Assembly (NCBI GenBank): GCA_963662155.1 | Contig: OY759274.1 | Coordinates: 48,131,577 to 48,195,576 of the forward strand | DNA from: Lamellibrachia columna | Taxonomy: Eukaryota > Annelida > Polychaeta > Sabellida > Siboglinidae | Direction of reading: 5' to 3' | Length of the DNA: 64,000 bases | Shown: in pieces, positions 46,901-61,000 of the stretch | How positions within the stretch are numbered: the stretch's first letter is position 1 | Layout: each line of letters begins with the position of its first letter | Notes under the pieces: generated by a model | Told to the model about the DNA's origin: nothing | The model's input: only the letters and a program-made list of their open reading frames with translations | Databases searched by the model: none | Made by a program: the position numbers and the translations under genes

Positions 46901-49900
46901 CCGTTACGTAGAGATTCAAGGGCTGTAATGTGTGTGTTTGTACTTTACTGTGCCAGTAGTCCCCACTTATAAGGTCACCCATTACATAGAGGTACAAGTG
47001 CTGTAATGTGTGTGTTTGTACTTTACTGTGCCAGTAGTCCCCTCTTATAAGGTCACCCGTTACGTAGAGGTACAAGGGCTGTAATGTGTGTGTTTGTACT
47101 TTACTGTGCCAGTAGACCCCTCTTATAAGGTCACCCGTTACGTAGAGGTACAAGGGCTGTAATGTGTGTGCTTGTACTTTACTGTGCCAGTAGTCCCCAC
47201 TTATAAGGTCACCCGTTACGTAGAGGTAAAAGGGCTGTAATGTGTGTGTTTATACTCTACTGTGGCAGTAGTCCCCTCTGATAAGGTCACCCGCTACGAA
47301 GAGGTACAAGGGCTGTAATGTGTGTGTTTGTATTTTACTGTGTCAGTAGTCCCCTGTTATAAGGTCACCCGTTACGTAGAGATACAAGGGCTGTAATGTG
47401 TGTGTTTGTACTTTACTGTGCCAGTAGTCCCCACTTATAAGGTCACCCATTACATAGAGGTACAAGGGCTGTAATGTGGGTGTTTGTACTTTACTGTGCC
47501 AGTAGTCCCCACTTATAAGATCACCCATTACATAGAGGTACAAGGGCTGTAATGTGTGTGTTTGTACTTTACTGTGCCAGTAGTCCCCTCTTATAAGGTC
47601 ACCCGTTACGTAGAGGTAAAAGGGCTGTAATGTGTGTGTTTGTATTTTACTGTGCCAGTAGTCCCCTCTTATAAGGTCACCCGTTACGTAGAAGTACAAG
47701 GGCGGTAATGTGTGTGTTTGTACTTTACTGTGCCAGTAGTCCCCTCTTATAAGGTCACCCGTTACGTAAAGGAACAAGGGCTGTAATGTGTGTGCTTGTA
47801 CTTTACTGTGCCAGTAGTCCCCACTTATCAGGTCACCCGTTACGTAGAGGTACAAGGGCTGTAATGTGTGTGTTTGTACTTTACTGTGCCAGTAGTCCCC
47901 ACTTATAAGGTCACCCGTTATGTAGAGGTACAAGGGCTGTAATGTGTGTGTTTGTACTTTACTGTGCCAGTAGTCCCCTCTTATAAGGTCACCCGTTACG
48001 TAGAGGTACAAGGGCTGTAATGTGTGTGTTTGTACTTTACTGTGCCAGTAGTCCCCTCTTATAAGGTCACCCGTTACATAGAGGTACAAGGGCTGTAATG
48101 TGTGTGTTTGTACTTTACTGTGCCAGTAGTCCCCACTTATAAGGTCACCCGTTACGTAGAGGTACAAGGGCTGTAATGTGTGTGTTTATACTCTACTGTG
48201 CCAGTAGTCCCCTCTTATAAGGTCACCCGTTACGTAGAGGTACAAGGGCTGTAATATGTGTGTTTGTACTTTACTGTGCCAGTAGTCCCCACTTATAAGG
48301 TCACCCGTTACGTAGAGATACAAGGGCTGTAATGTGTGTGTTTATACTCTACTGTGCCAGTAGTCCCCTCTTATAAGGTCACCCGTTACGTAGAGGTACA
48401 AGGGCTGTAATGTGTGTGTTTGTACTTTACTGTGTCAGTAGTCCCCTCTTTTAAGGTCACCCATTACGTAGAGGTAAAAGGGCTGTAATGTGTGTGTTTG
48501 TACTTTACTGTGCCAGTAGACCCCTCTTATAAGGTCACCCGTTACGTAGAGGTACAAGGGCTGTAATGTGTGTGCTTGTACTTTACTGTGCCAGTAGTCC
48601 CCACTTATTAGGTCACCCGTTACGTAGAGGTAAAAGGGCTGTAATGTGTGTGTTTATACTCTACTGTGGCAGTAGTCCCCTCTTATAAGGTCACCCGCTA
48701 CGTAGAGGTACAAGGGCTGTAATGTGTGTGTTTGTACTTTACTGTGTCAGTAGTCCCCTCTTATAAGGTCACCCGTTACGTAGAGGTACAAGGGCTGTAA
48801 TATGTGTGTTTGTAATTTACTGTGCCAGCAGTCCCCTCTTATAAGGTCACCCGTTACGTAGAGGTACAAGGGATGTACTGTGTGTGTTTGTAATTTACGG
48901 TGCCAGTAGTCCCCTCTTATAAGGTCACCCGTTACGTAGAGGTACAAGGGCTGTAATGTGTGTGTGTGTACTTTACTCTGCCAGTAGTCCCCACTTATAA
49001 GGTCACCCGTTATGTAGAGGTACAAGGGCTGTAATGTGTGTGTTTGTAATTTAGTGTGCCAGTAGTCCCCTCTTATAAGGTCACCCGTTACGGAGAGGTA
49101 CAAGGGTTGTAATGTGTGTGTTTGTACTTTACTGTGCCAGTAGTCCCCACTTTAAGTCACCCGTTACGTAGAGGTAAAAGGGCTGTAATGTGTGTGTTTA
49201 TACTCTACTGTGCCAGTAGTCCCCTCTTATAAGGTCACCAGTTACGTAGAGGTAAAAGTGCTGTAATGTGTGTGTTTGTACTTTACTGTGCCAGTAGTCC
49301 CCTCTTATAAGGTCACCCGTTACGTAGAGGTACAAGGGCTGTAATGTGTGTGCTTGTACTTTACTGTGCCAGTAGTCCCCACTTATAAGGTCACCCGTTA
49401 CGTAGAGGTAAAAGGGCTGTAATGTGTGTGTTTATACTCTACTGTGCCAGTAGTCACCTCTTATAAGGTCACCAGTTGCGTAGATGTAAAAGGGCTGTAA
49501 TGTGTGTGTTAGTACTTTACTGTGCCAGTAGTCCCCACTTATAAGGTCACCCGTTACGTAGAGGTACAAGGGCTGTAATGTGTGTGTTTATACTCTACTG
49601 TGCCAGTAGTCCCCTCTTATAAGGTCACCCGCTACGTAGAGGTAAAAGGGCTGTAATGTGTGTGTTTGTACTTTACTGTGTCAGTAGTCCCCTGTTATAA
49701 GGTGACCCGTTACGTAGAGATACAAGGGCTGTAATGTGTGTGTTTGTACTTTACTGTGGCAGTAGTCCCCACTTATAAGGTCACCCATTACATAGAGGTA
49801 CAAGGGCTGTAATGTGTGTGTTTGTACTTTACTGTGCCAGAATTCCCCACTTATAAGGTCACCCATTACATAGAGGTACAAGGGCTGTAATGTGTGTGTT

Positions 49901-50400
49901 TGTACTTTACTGTGCCAGTAGTCCCCTCTTATAAGGTCACCCGTTACGTAGAGGTAAAAGGGCTGTAATGTGTGTGTTTGTATTTTACTGTGCCAGTAGT
50001 CCCCTCTTATAAGGTCACCCGTTACGTAGAGGTACAAGGGCGGTAATGTGTGTTTTTGTACTTTACTGTGCCAGTAGTCCCCTCTTATAAGGTCACCCGT
50101 TACGTAGAGGTACAAAGGCTCTAATGCGTTTGCTTGTACTTTACTGTGCCAGTAGTCCCCACTTATAAGGTCACCCGTTACGTAGAGGTAAAAGGGCTGT
50201 AATGTGGGTGTTTATACTCTACTGTGGCAGTAGTCCCCTCTTATCAGGTCACCCGCTACGTAGAAGTACAAGGGCTGTAATGTGTGTGTTTGTACTTTAC
50301 TGTGTCAGTAGTCCCCTGTTATAAGGTCACCCGTTACGTAGAGGTACAAGGGCTGTAATGTGTGTGTTTGTACTTTACTGTGGCAGTAGTCCCCTCTTAT
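42900..50400 (+). repeat. Segmental duplication inside satellite, offset about 5622 bp
   Basis: The block at about 43000-44700 reappears at about 48640-50320. It shares ccagaattccccac, the aatgcgtttgcttgtac word (44503 and 50124) and gtgggtgtttatactc in the same order. A third, shorter copy follows about 1482 bp (19 units) later, to about 51760. Confidence 0.8.
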
Positions 50401-51899
50401 AAGGTCACCCGTTACGTAGAGGTAAAAGGGCTGTAATGTGTGTGTTTGTATTTTACTGTGCCAGTAGTCCCCTCTTATAAGGTCACCCGTTACGTAGAGG
50501 TACAAGGGCGGTAATGTGTGTGTTTGTACTTTACTGTGCCAGTAGTCCCCTCTTTTAAGGTCACCCGTTACGTAGAGGTAAAAGGGCTGTAATGTGTGTG
50601 TTTGTATTTTACTGTGCCAGTAGTCCCCTCTTATAAGGTCACCCGTTACGTAGAGGTACAAGGGCTGTAATGTGTGTGTTTGTACTTTACTGTTCCAGTA
50701 GTCCCCTCTTATAAGGTCACCCGTTACGTAGAGGTACAAGGGCTGTAATGTGTGTGCTTGTACTTTACTGTGCCAGTAGTCCCCACTTATAAAGTCACCC
50801 GTTACGTAGAGGTAAAAGGGCTGTAATGTGTGTGTTTATACTCTACTGTGCCAGTAGTCCCCTCTTATAAGGTCACCCGTTACGTAGAGGTACAAGGGCT
50901 GTAATGTGTGTGTTTGTACTTTACTGTGCCAGTAGTACCCACTTATAAGGTCACCCGTTACGTAGAGGTAAAAGGGCTGTAATGTGTGTGTTTATACTCT
51001 ACTGTGCCAGTAGTCCCCTCTTATAAGGTCACCCGTTACGTAGAGGTACAAGGGCTGTAATGTGTGTGTTTGTACTTTACTGTGCCAGTAGTACCCACTT
51101 ATAAGGTCACCCGTTACGTAGAGGTACAAGGGCTGTAATGTGTGTGTTTGTACTTTACTGTGTCAGTAGTCCCCTGTTATAAGGTCACCCGTTACGTAGA
51201 GATACAAGGGCTGTAATGTGTGTGTTTGTACTTTACTGTGGCAGTAGTCCCCACTTATAAGGTCACCCATTACATAGAGGTACTAGGGCTGTAATGTGTG
51301 TGTTTGTACTTTACTGTGCCAGAATTCCCCACTTATAAGGTCACCCATTACATAGAGGTACAAGGGCTGTAATGTGTGTGTTTGTACTTTACTGTGCCAG
51401 TAGTCCCCTCTTATAAGGTCACCCGTTACGTAGAGGTAAAAGGGCTGTAATGTGTGTGTTTGTATTTTACTGTGCCAGTAGTCCCCTCTTATAAGGTCAC
51501 CCGTTACGTAGAGGTACAAGGGCGGTAATGTGTGTTTTTGTACTTTACTGTGCCAGTAGTCCCCTCTTATAAGGTCACCCGTTACGTAGAGGTACAAAGG
51601 CTGTAATGCGTTTGCTTGTACTTTACTGTGCCAGTAGTCCCCACTTATAAGGTCACCCGTTACGTAGAGGTAAAAGGGCTGTAATGTGGGTGTTTATACT
51701 CTACTGTGGCAGTAGTCCCCTCTTATCAGGTCACCCGCTACGTAGAAGTACAAGGGCTGTAATGTGTGTGTTTGTACTTTACTCTGCCAGTAGTCCCCTC
51801 TTATAAGGTCACACGTTACGTAAAGGTACAAGGGCTGTAATGTGTGTGCTTGTACTTTATTGTGCCAGTAGTCCCCACTTATTAGGTCACCCGTTACGT

Positions 51900-54800
51900 A
51901 GAGGTAAAAGGGCTGTAATGTGTTTGTTTATACTCTAATGTGCCAGTAGTCCCCTCTTATAAGGTCACCAGTTACGTAGAGGTAAAAGGGCTGTAATGTG
52001 TGTGTTTGTACTTTACTGTGCCAGTAGTCCCCACTTATAAGGTCACCCGTTACGTAGATGTACAAGGGCTGTAACGTGTGTTTTTGTAATTTACTGTGCC
52101 AGTAGTCCCCACTTATAAGGTCACCTGTTACGTAGATGTACAAGGGCTTTAATGTGTGTTTTTGTAATTTACTGTGCCAGTAGTCCCCTCTTATCAGGTC
52201 ACCCGTTGCGTAGAGGTACAAGGGCTGTAATGTGTGTGTTTATACTCTACTGTGCCAGTAGTCCCCACTTATAAGGTCACCCGTTACATAGAGGTACAAG
52301 GGCTGTAATGTGTGTGTTTGTAATTTACTGTGCCAGCAGTCCCCTCTTATCAGGTCACCCGTTACGTAGAAGTACAAGGGATGTACTGTGTGTGTTTGTA
52401 ATTTACTGTGCCAGTAGTCCCCTCTTATAAGGTCACCCGTTACGTAGAGGTACAAGGGCTGTAATATGTGTGTTTGTACTTTACTGCGCCAGTAGTCCCC
52501 ACTTATAAGGTCACCCGTTACGTAGAGGTACAAGGGCTGTAATGTGTGTGTTTGTAATTTACTGTGCCAGTAGTTCCCTCTTATAAGGTCACCCGTTACG
52601 TAGAGGTACAAGGGCTGTAATGTGTGTGTTTGTACTTTATTGTGCCAGTAATCCCCTCTTATAAGGTCACCCGTTACGTAGATGTACAAGGGTTATAATG
52701 TGTGTGTTTGAACTTTACTCTGCCAGTACTTCCCTCTTATAAGGTCACCCGTTACGTAGAGGTACAAGGGCTGTAATGTGTGTGTTTGTACTTTACTGTG
52801 CCAGTAGTCCCCACTTATAAGGTCACCCGTTACGTAGAGGTACAAGGGCTGTAATGTGTGTGTTTGTACTTTACTGTGCCAGTAGTCCCCTCTTATAAGG
52901 TCACCCGTTACGTAGAGGTACAAGGGCTGTAATGTGTGTGTTTGTACTTTACTGTGTCAGTAGTCCCCTGTTATAAGGTCACTCGTTACGTAGAGATACA
53001 AGGGCTGTAATGTGTGTGTTTGTACTTTACTGTGCCAGTAGTCCCCTCTTATCAAGTCACCCGTTACGTAGAGGTAAAGGGCTGTAATGTGTGTTTTTGT
53101 ATTTTACTGTGCCAGTATTCCCCTCTTATAAGGTCACCCGTTACGTAGAGGTACAAGGGATGTAATGTGTGTGTTTGTACTTTATTGTGCCAGTAGTCCC
53201 CACTTATAAGGTCACCCGTTACGTAGAGGTACAAGGGCTGTAATGTGTGTGTTTGTACTTTACTGTGCCAGTAGTCCCCTCTTATAAGGTCACCCGTTAC
53301 GTAGAGGTACAAGGGCTGTAATGTGTGTGTTTGTACTTTACTGTGTCAGTAGTCCCCTGTTATAAGGTCACTCGTTACGTAGAGATACAAGGGCTGTAAT
53401 GTGTGTGTTTGTACTTTACTGTGCCAGTAGTCCCCACTTATAAGGTCACCCACTACATAGAGGTACAAGGGCTATAATGTGTGTGTTTGTACTTTACTGT
53501 GCCAGTAGTGCCCACTTATAAGGTCACCAGTTACGTAGAGTACAAGGGCTGTAATGTGTGTGTGTTTGTAATGTACTGTGCCAGTAGTCCCCTCTGATAA
53601 GGTCACCCGTTACGTAGAGGTACAAGGGCTGTAATGTGTGTTTTTGTACTTTACTCTGCCAGTACTCCCCTCTTATAAGGTCACCCGTTACGTAGAGGTA
53701 CAAGGGCTGTAATGTGTTTGTGTTTGCACTTTACTGTGCCAGTAGTCCCCACTTATAAGGTCACCCGTTTCGTAGAGGTACAAGGGCTGTAATGTGTGCG
53801 TTTGTACTTTACTGTGCCAGTAGTCCCCACTTATTAGGTCACCCGTTACGTAGAGGTAAAAGGGCTGTAATGTGTGTGTTTCTACTCTACTGTGGCAGTA
53901 GTCCCCTCTTATAAGGTCACCCGCTACGTAGAGGTACAAGGGCTGTAATGTGTGTGTTTGTACTTTACTGTGTCAGTAGTCCCCTGTTATAAGGTCACCC
54001 GTTACGTAGAGATACAAGGGCTGTAATGTGTGTGTTTGTACTTTACTGTGCCAGTAGTCCCCACTTATAAGGTCACCCATTACATAGAGGTACAAGGGCT
54101 GTAATGTGTGTGTTTGTACTTTACTGTGCCAGTAGTCCCCACTTATAAGATCACCCATTACATAGAGGTACAAGGGCTGTAATGTGTGTGTTTGTACTTT
54201 ACTGTGCCAGTAGTCCCCTCTTATAAGGTCACCCGTTACGTAGAGGTAAAAGGGCTGTAATGTGTGTGTTTGTATTTTACTGTGCCAGTAGTCCCCTCTT
54301 ATAAGGTCACCCGTTACGTAGAAGTACAAGGGCGGTAATGTGTGTGTTTGTACTTTACTCTGCCAGTAGTCCCCTCTTATAAGGTCACCCGTTACGTAAA
54401 GGTACAAGGGCTGTAATGTGTGTGCTTGTACTTTACTGTGCCAGTAGTCCCCACTTATCAGGTCACCCGTTACGTAGAGGTAAAAGGGCTGTAATGTGTT
54501 TGTTTATACTCTAATGTGCCAGTAGTCCCCTCTTATAAGGTCACCAGTTACGTAGAGGTAAAAGGGCTGTAACGTGTGTGTTTGTACTTTACTGTGCCAG
54601 TAGTCCCCACTTATAAGGTCACCCGTTACGTAGATGTACAAGGGCTGTAATGTGTGTTTTTGTAATTTACTGTGCCAGTAGTCCCCACTTATAAGGTCAC
54701 CTGTTACGTAGATGTACAAGGGCTGTAATGTGTGTTTTTGTAATTTACTGTGCCAGTAGTCCCCTCTTATCAGGTCACCCGTTGCGTAGAGGTACAAGGG

Positions 54801-55290
54801 CTGTAATGTGTGTGTTTATACTCTACTGTGCCAGTAGTCCCCACTTATAAGGTCACCCGTTACATAGAGGTACAAGGGCTGTAATGTGTGTGTTTGTAAT
54901 TTACTGTGCCAGCAGTCCCCTCTTATCAGGTCACCCGTTACGTAGAGGTACAAGGGATGTACTGTGTGTGTTTGTAATTTACTGTGCCAGTAGTCCCCTC
55001 TTATAAGGTCACCCGTTACGTAGAGGTACAAGGGCTGTAATATGTGTGTTTGTACTTTACTGCGCCAGTAGTCCCCACTTATAAGGTCACCTGTTACGTA
55101 GAGGTACAAGGGCTGTAATGTGTGTGTTTGTAATTTACTGTGCCAGTAGTTCCCTCTTATAAGGTCACCCGTTACGTAGAGGTACAAGGGCTGTAATGTG
55201 TGTGTTTGTACTTTATTGTGCCAGTAATCCCCTCTTATAAGGTCACCCGTTACGTAGATGTACAAGGGTTATAATGTGTGTGTTTGTACT
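51900..55290 (+). repeat. Higher-order repeat C: offset 2576 bp
   Basis: The variant string at 51916-52689 (tgtttgtttatactctaatg, tttttgtaatttactg, tgcgccagtagtc, ccagtaatcccc) is repeated at 54492-55265, 33 units plus 2 bp later. Confidence 0.85.
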
Positions 55291-58045
55291 TTACTCTGCC
55301 AGTACTTCCCTCTTATAAGGTCAACCGTTACGTAGAGGTACAAGGGCTGTAATGTGTGTGTTTGTACTTTACTGTGCCAGTAGTCCCCACTTATAAGGTC
55401 ACCCGTTACGTAGAGGTACAAGGGCTGTAATGTGTGTGTTTGTACATTACTGTGTCAGTAGTCCCCTGTTATAAGGTCACTCGTTACGTAGAGATACAAG
55501 GGCTGTAATGTGTGTGTTTGTACTTTACTGTGCCAGTAGTCCCCACTTATAAGGTCATCCATTACATAGAGGTACAAGGGCTGTAATGTGTGTGTTTGTA
55601 CTTTACTGTGCCAGTAGTCCCCACTTATAAGGTCACCCACTACATAGAGGTACAAGGGCTGTAATGTGTGTGTTTGTACTTTACTGTGCCAGTAGTCCCC
55701 TCTTATCAAGTCACCCGTTACGTAGAGGTAAAGGGCTGTAATGTGTGTTTTTGTATTTTACTGTGCCAGTAGTCCCCTCTTATAAGGTCACCCGTTACGT
55801 AGAGGTACAAGGGCTGTAATGTGTGTGTTTGTACTTTACTGTGCCAGTAGTCCCCACTTATAAGGTCACCCACTACATAGAGGTACAAGGGCTGTAATGT
55901 GTGTGTTTGTACTTTACTGTGCCAGTAGTCCCCTCTTATCAAGTCACCCGTTACGTAGAGGTAAAGGGCTGTAATATGTGTTTTTGTATTTTACTGTGCC
56001 AGTAGTCCCCTCTTATAAGGTCACCCGTTACGTAGAGGTACAAGGGATGTAATGTGTGTGTTTGTACTTTATTGTGCCAGTAGTCCCCACTTATAAGGTC
56101 ACCCGTTACGTAGAGGTACAAGGGCTGTAATGTGTGTGTTTGTACTTTACTGTGCCAGTAGTCCCCTCTTATAAGGTCACCCGTTACGTAGAGGTACAAG
56201 GGCTGTAATGTGTGTGTTTGTACTTTACTGTGTCAGTAGTCCCCTGTTATAAGGTCACTCGTTACGTAGAGATACAAGGGCTGTAATGTGTGTGTTTGTA
56301 CTTTACTGTGCCAGTAGTCCCCACTTATAAGGTCACCCACTACATAGAGGTACAAGGGCTATAATGTGTGTGTTTGTACTTTACTGTGCCAGTAGTCCCC
56401 TCTTATAAGGTCACCCGTTACATAGAGGTACAAGGGCTGTAATGTGTGTGTTTGTACTTTACTGTGCCAGTAGTCCCCACTTATAAGGTCACCCGTTACG
56501 TAGAGGTACAAGGGCTGTAATGTGTGTGTTTATACTCTACTGTGCCAGTAGTCCCCTCTTATAAGGTCATCCGTTACGTAGAGGTACAAGGGCTGTAATG
56601 TGTGTGTTTGTACTTTACTGTGCCAGTAGTCCCCACTTATAAGGTCACCCGTTACGTAGAGATACAAGGGCTGTAATGTGTGTGTTTATACTCTACTGTG
56701 CCAGTAGTCCCCTCTTATAAGGTCACCCGTTACGTAGAGGTACAAGGGCTGTAATGTGTGTGTTTGTACTTTACTGTGTCAGTAGTCCGCTGTTATAAGG
56801 TCACCCATTACATAGAGGTACAAGGGCTGTAATGTGTGTGTTTGTACTTTACTGTGCCAGTAGTCCCCTCTTTTAAGGTCACCCGTTACGTAGAGGTAAA
56901 AGGGCTGTAATGTTTGTGTTTGTATTTTACTGTGCCAGTAGTCCCCTCTTATCAGGTCACCCGTTACGTAGAGGTACAAGGGCTGTAATGTGTGTGCTTG
57001 TACTTTACTGTGCCAGTAGTCCCCACTTATCAGGTCACCCGTTACGTAGAGATACAAGGGCTGTAATGTGTGTGTTTGTACTTTACTGTGCCAGTAGTCC
57101 CCTCTTATAAGGTCACTCGTTACGAAGATGTACAAGGGTTATAATGTGTGTGTTTGTACTTTACTGTGCCAGTAGTCCCCACTTATAAGGTCACCCGTTA
57201 CGTAGAAGTACAAGGGCTGTAATGTGTGTGTTTGTACTTTACTGTGCCAGTCGTCCCCTCTTATAAGGTCACCCGTTCTGTAGATGTACAAGGGTTGTAA
57301 TGTGTGTGTTTGTACTTTACTGTGCCAGTAGTCCCCTCTTATAAGGTCACTCGTTACGAAGATGTACAAGGGTTATAATGTGTGTGTTTGTACTTTACTG
57401 TGCCAGTAGTCCCCACTTATAAGGTCACCCGTTACGTAGAAGTACAAGGGCTGTAATGTGTGTGTTTGTACTTTACTGTGCCAGTAGTCCCCTCTTATAA
57501 GGTCACCCGTTACGTAGATGTACAAGGGTTGTAATGTGTGTGTTTGTACTTTACTGTGCCAGTAGTCCCCTCTTATAAGGTCACTCGTTACGAAGATGTA
57601 CAAGGGTTATAATGTGTGTGTTTGTACTTTACTGTGCCAGTAGTCCCCACTTATCGGGTCACCCGTTACGTAGAGGTAAAAGGGCTGTAATGTGTGTGTT
57701 TATACTCTACTGTGGCAGTAGTCCCCTCTTATCAGGTCACCCGCTACGTAGAGGTAAAAGGGCTGTAATGTGTGTGTGTTTATACTCTACTGTGGCAGTA
57801 GTCCCCTCTTATAAGGTCACCCGCTACGTAGAGGTACAAGGGCTGTAATGTGTGTGTTTGTACTTTACTGTGTCAGTAGTCCCCTGTTATAAGGTCACCC
57901 GTTACGTAGAGATACAAGGGCTGTAATGTGTGTGTTTGTACTTTACTGTGCCAGTAGTCCCCACTTATAAGGTCACCCATTACATAGAGGTACAAGGGCT
58001 GTAATGTGTGTGTTTGTACTTTACTGTGCCAGTAGTCCCCTCTTA

Positions 58046-61000
58046 TAAGGTTACCCGTTACGTAGATGTACAAGGGTTATAATGTGTGTGTGTTTGTACT
58101 TTACTGTGCCAGTCGTCCCCTCTTATAAGGTCACCCGTTCTGTAGATGTACAAGGGTTGTAATGTGTGTGTTTGTACTTTACTGTGCCAGTAGTCCCCTC
58201 TTATAAGGTCACTCGTTACGAAGATGTACAAGGGTTATAATGTGTGTGTTTGTACTTTACTGTGCCAGTAGTCCCCACTTATAAGGTCACCCGTTACGTA
58301 GAAGTACAAGGGCTGTAATGTGTGTGTTTGTAATTTACTCTGCCAGTAGTCCCCTCTTATAAGGTCACCGGTTACGTAGAGGTACAAGGGCTGTAATGTG
58401 TGTGTTTGTACTTTACTGTGTCAGTAGTCCCCTGTTATAAGGTCACCCGTTACGTAGAGATTCAAGGGCTGTAATGTGTGTGTTTGTACTTTACTGTGCC
58501 AGTAGTCCCCACTTATAAGGTCACCCATTACATAGAGGTACAAGTGCTGTAATGTGTGTGTTTGTACTTTACTCTGCCAGTAGTCCCCTCTTATAAGGTC
58601 ACCCGTTACGTAGAGGTACAAGGGCTGTAATGTGTGTGTTTGTACTTTACTGTGCCAGTAGACCCCTCTTATAAGGTCACCCGTTACGTAGAGGTACAAG
58701 GGCTGTAATGTGTGTGTTTGTATTTTACAGTGTCAGTAGTCCCCTGTTATAAGGTCACCCGTTACGTAGAGATACAAGGGCTGTAATGTGTGTGTTTGTA
58801 CTTTACTGTGCCAGTAGTCCCCACTTATAAGGTCACCCATTACATAGAGGTACAAGGGCTGTAATGTGTGTGTTTGTACTTTACTGTGCCAGTAGTCCCC
58901 ACTTATAAGATCACCCATTACATAGAGGTACAAGGGATGTAATGTGTGTGTTTGTACTTTACTGTGCCAGTAGTCCCCTCTTATAAGGTCACCCGTTACG
59001 TAAAGGTACAAGGGCTGTAATGTGTGTGCTTGTACTTTACTGTGCCAGTAGTCCCCACTTATCAGGTCACCCGTTACGTAGAGGTAAAAGGGCTTTAATG
59101 TGTTTGTTTATACTCTAATGTGCCAGTAGTCCCCTCTTATAAGGTCACCAGTTACGTAGAGGTAAAAGGGCTGTAATGTGTGTGTTTGTACTTTACTGTG
59201 CCAGTAGTCCCCACTTATAAGGTCACCCGTTACGTAGATGTACAAGGGCTGTAATGTGTGTTTTGTAATTTACTGTGCCAGTATTCCCCTCTTATCAGGT
59301 CACCCGTTGCGTAGAGGTACAAGGGCTGTAATGTGTGTGTTTATACTCTACTGTGCCAGTAGTCCCCTCTTATAAGGTCACCCATTACGTAGAGGTACAA
59401 GGGCTGTAATGTATGTGTTTGTACTTTACTGTGCCAGTAGTCCCCACTTATAAGGTCACCCGTTACATAGAGGTACAAGGGCTGTAATGTGTGTGTTTGT
59501 AATTTACTGTGCCAGTAGTTCCCTCTTATAAGGTCACCCGTTACGTAGAGGTACAAGGGCTGTAATGTGTGTGTTTGTACTTTATTGTGCCAGTAATCCC
59601 CTCTTATAAGGTCACCCGTTACGTAGATGTACAAGGGTTATAATGTGTGTGTTTGTACTTTACTCTGCCAGTACTTCCCTCTTATAAGGTCACCCGTTAC
59701 GTAGAGGTACAAGGGCTGTAATGTGTGTGTTTGTACTTTATTGTGCCAGTAATCCCCTCTTATAAGGTCAACCGTTACCTAGATGTACAAGGGTTATAAT
59801 GTGTGTGTTTGTACTTTACTCTGCCAGTACTTCCCTCTTATAAGGTCACCCGTTACGTAGAGGTACAAGGGCTGTAATGTGTGTGTTTGTACTTTACTGT
59901 GCCAGTAGTCCCCACTTATAAGGTCACCCGTTACGTAGAGGTACAAGGGCTGTAGTGTGTGTGTTTGTACTTTACTGTGGCAGTAGTCCCCTCTTATAAG
60001 GTCACCCGTTACGTAGAGGTACAAGGGCTGTAATGTGTGTGTTTGTATTTTACTGTGCCAGTAGTCCCCTCTTATAAGGTCACCCGTTACATAGAGGTAC
60101 AAGGGCTGTAATGTGTGTGTTTGTACTTTACTGTGCCAGTAGTCCCCACTTATAAGGTCACCCGTTACGTAGAGGTACAAGGGCTGTAATGTGTGTGTTT
60201 ATACTTTACTGTGCCAGTAGTCCCCTCTTATAAGGTTACCCGTTACGTAGATGTACAAGGGTTATAATGTGTGTGTGTTTCTACTTTACTGTGCCAGTCG
60301 TCCCCTCTTATAAGGTCACCCGTTCTGTAGATGTACAAGGGTTGTAATGTGTGTGTTTGTACTTTACTGTGCCAGTAGTCCCCTCTTATAAGGTCACTCG
60401 TTACGAAGATGTACAAGGGTTATAATGTGTGTGTTTGTACTTTACTGTACCAGTAGTCCCCACTTATAAGGTCACCCGTTACGTAGAAGTACAAGGGCTG
60501 TAATGTGTGTGTTTGTAATTTACTCTGCCAGTAGTCCCCTCTTATAAGGTCACCGGTTACGTAGAGGTACAAGGGCTGTAATGTGTGTGTTTGTACTTTA
60601 CTGTGCCAGTAGTCCCCACTTATAAGGTCACTCGTTACGTAGAGATACAAGGGCTGTAATGTGTGTGTTTATACTCTACTCTGCCAGTAGTCCCCTCTTA
60701 TAAGGTCACCCGTTACGTAGAGGTACAAGGGCTGTAATGTGTGTGTTTGTACTTTACTGTGCCAGTAGTCCCCACTTATAAGGTCACCCACTACATAGAG
60801 GTACAAGGGCTATAATGTGTGTGTTTGTACTTTACTGTGCCAGTAGTCCCCTCTTATAAGGTCACCCGTTACATAGAGGTACAAGGGCTGTAATGTGTGT
60901 GTTTGTACTTTACTGTGCCAGTAGTCCCCACTTATAAGGTCACCCGTTACGTAGATGTACAAGGGCTGTAATGTGTGTTTTTGTAATTTACTCTGCCAGT

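Noticed and set aside
56910..57848. Plus-strand frames (MCVFVLYCASSP type) in the satellite
   Set aside because: They open only where TTATAAGG has become TTATCAGG or TTATCGGG or similar, which removes a stop. Repeat artefact.
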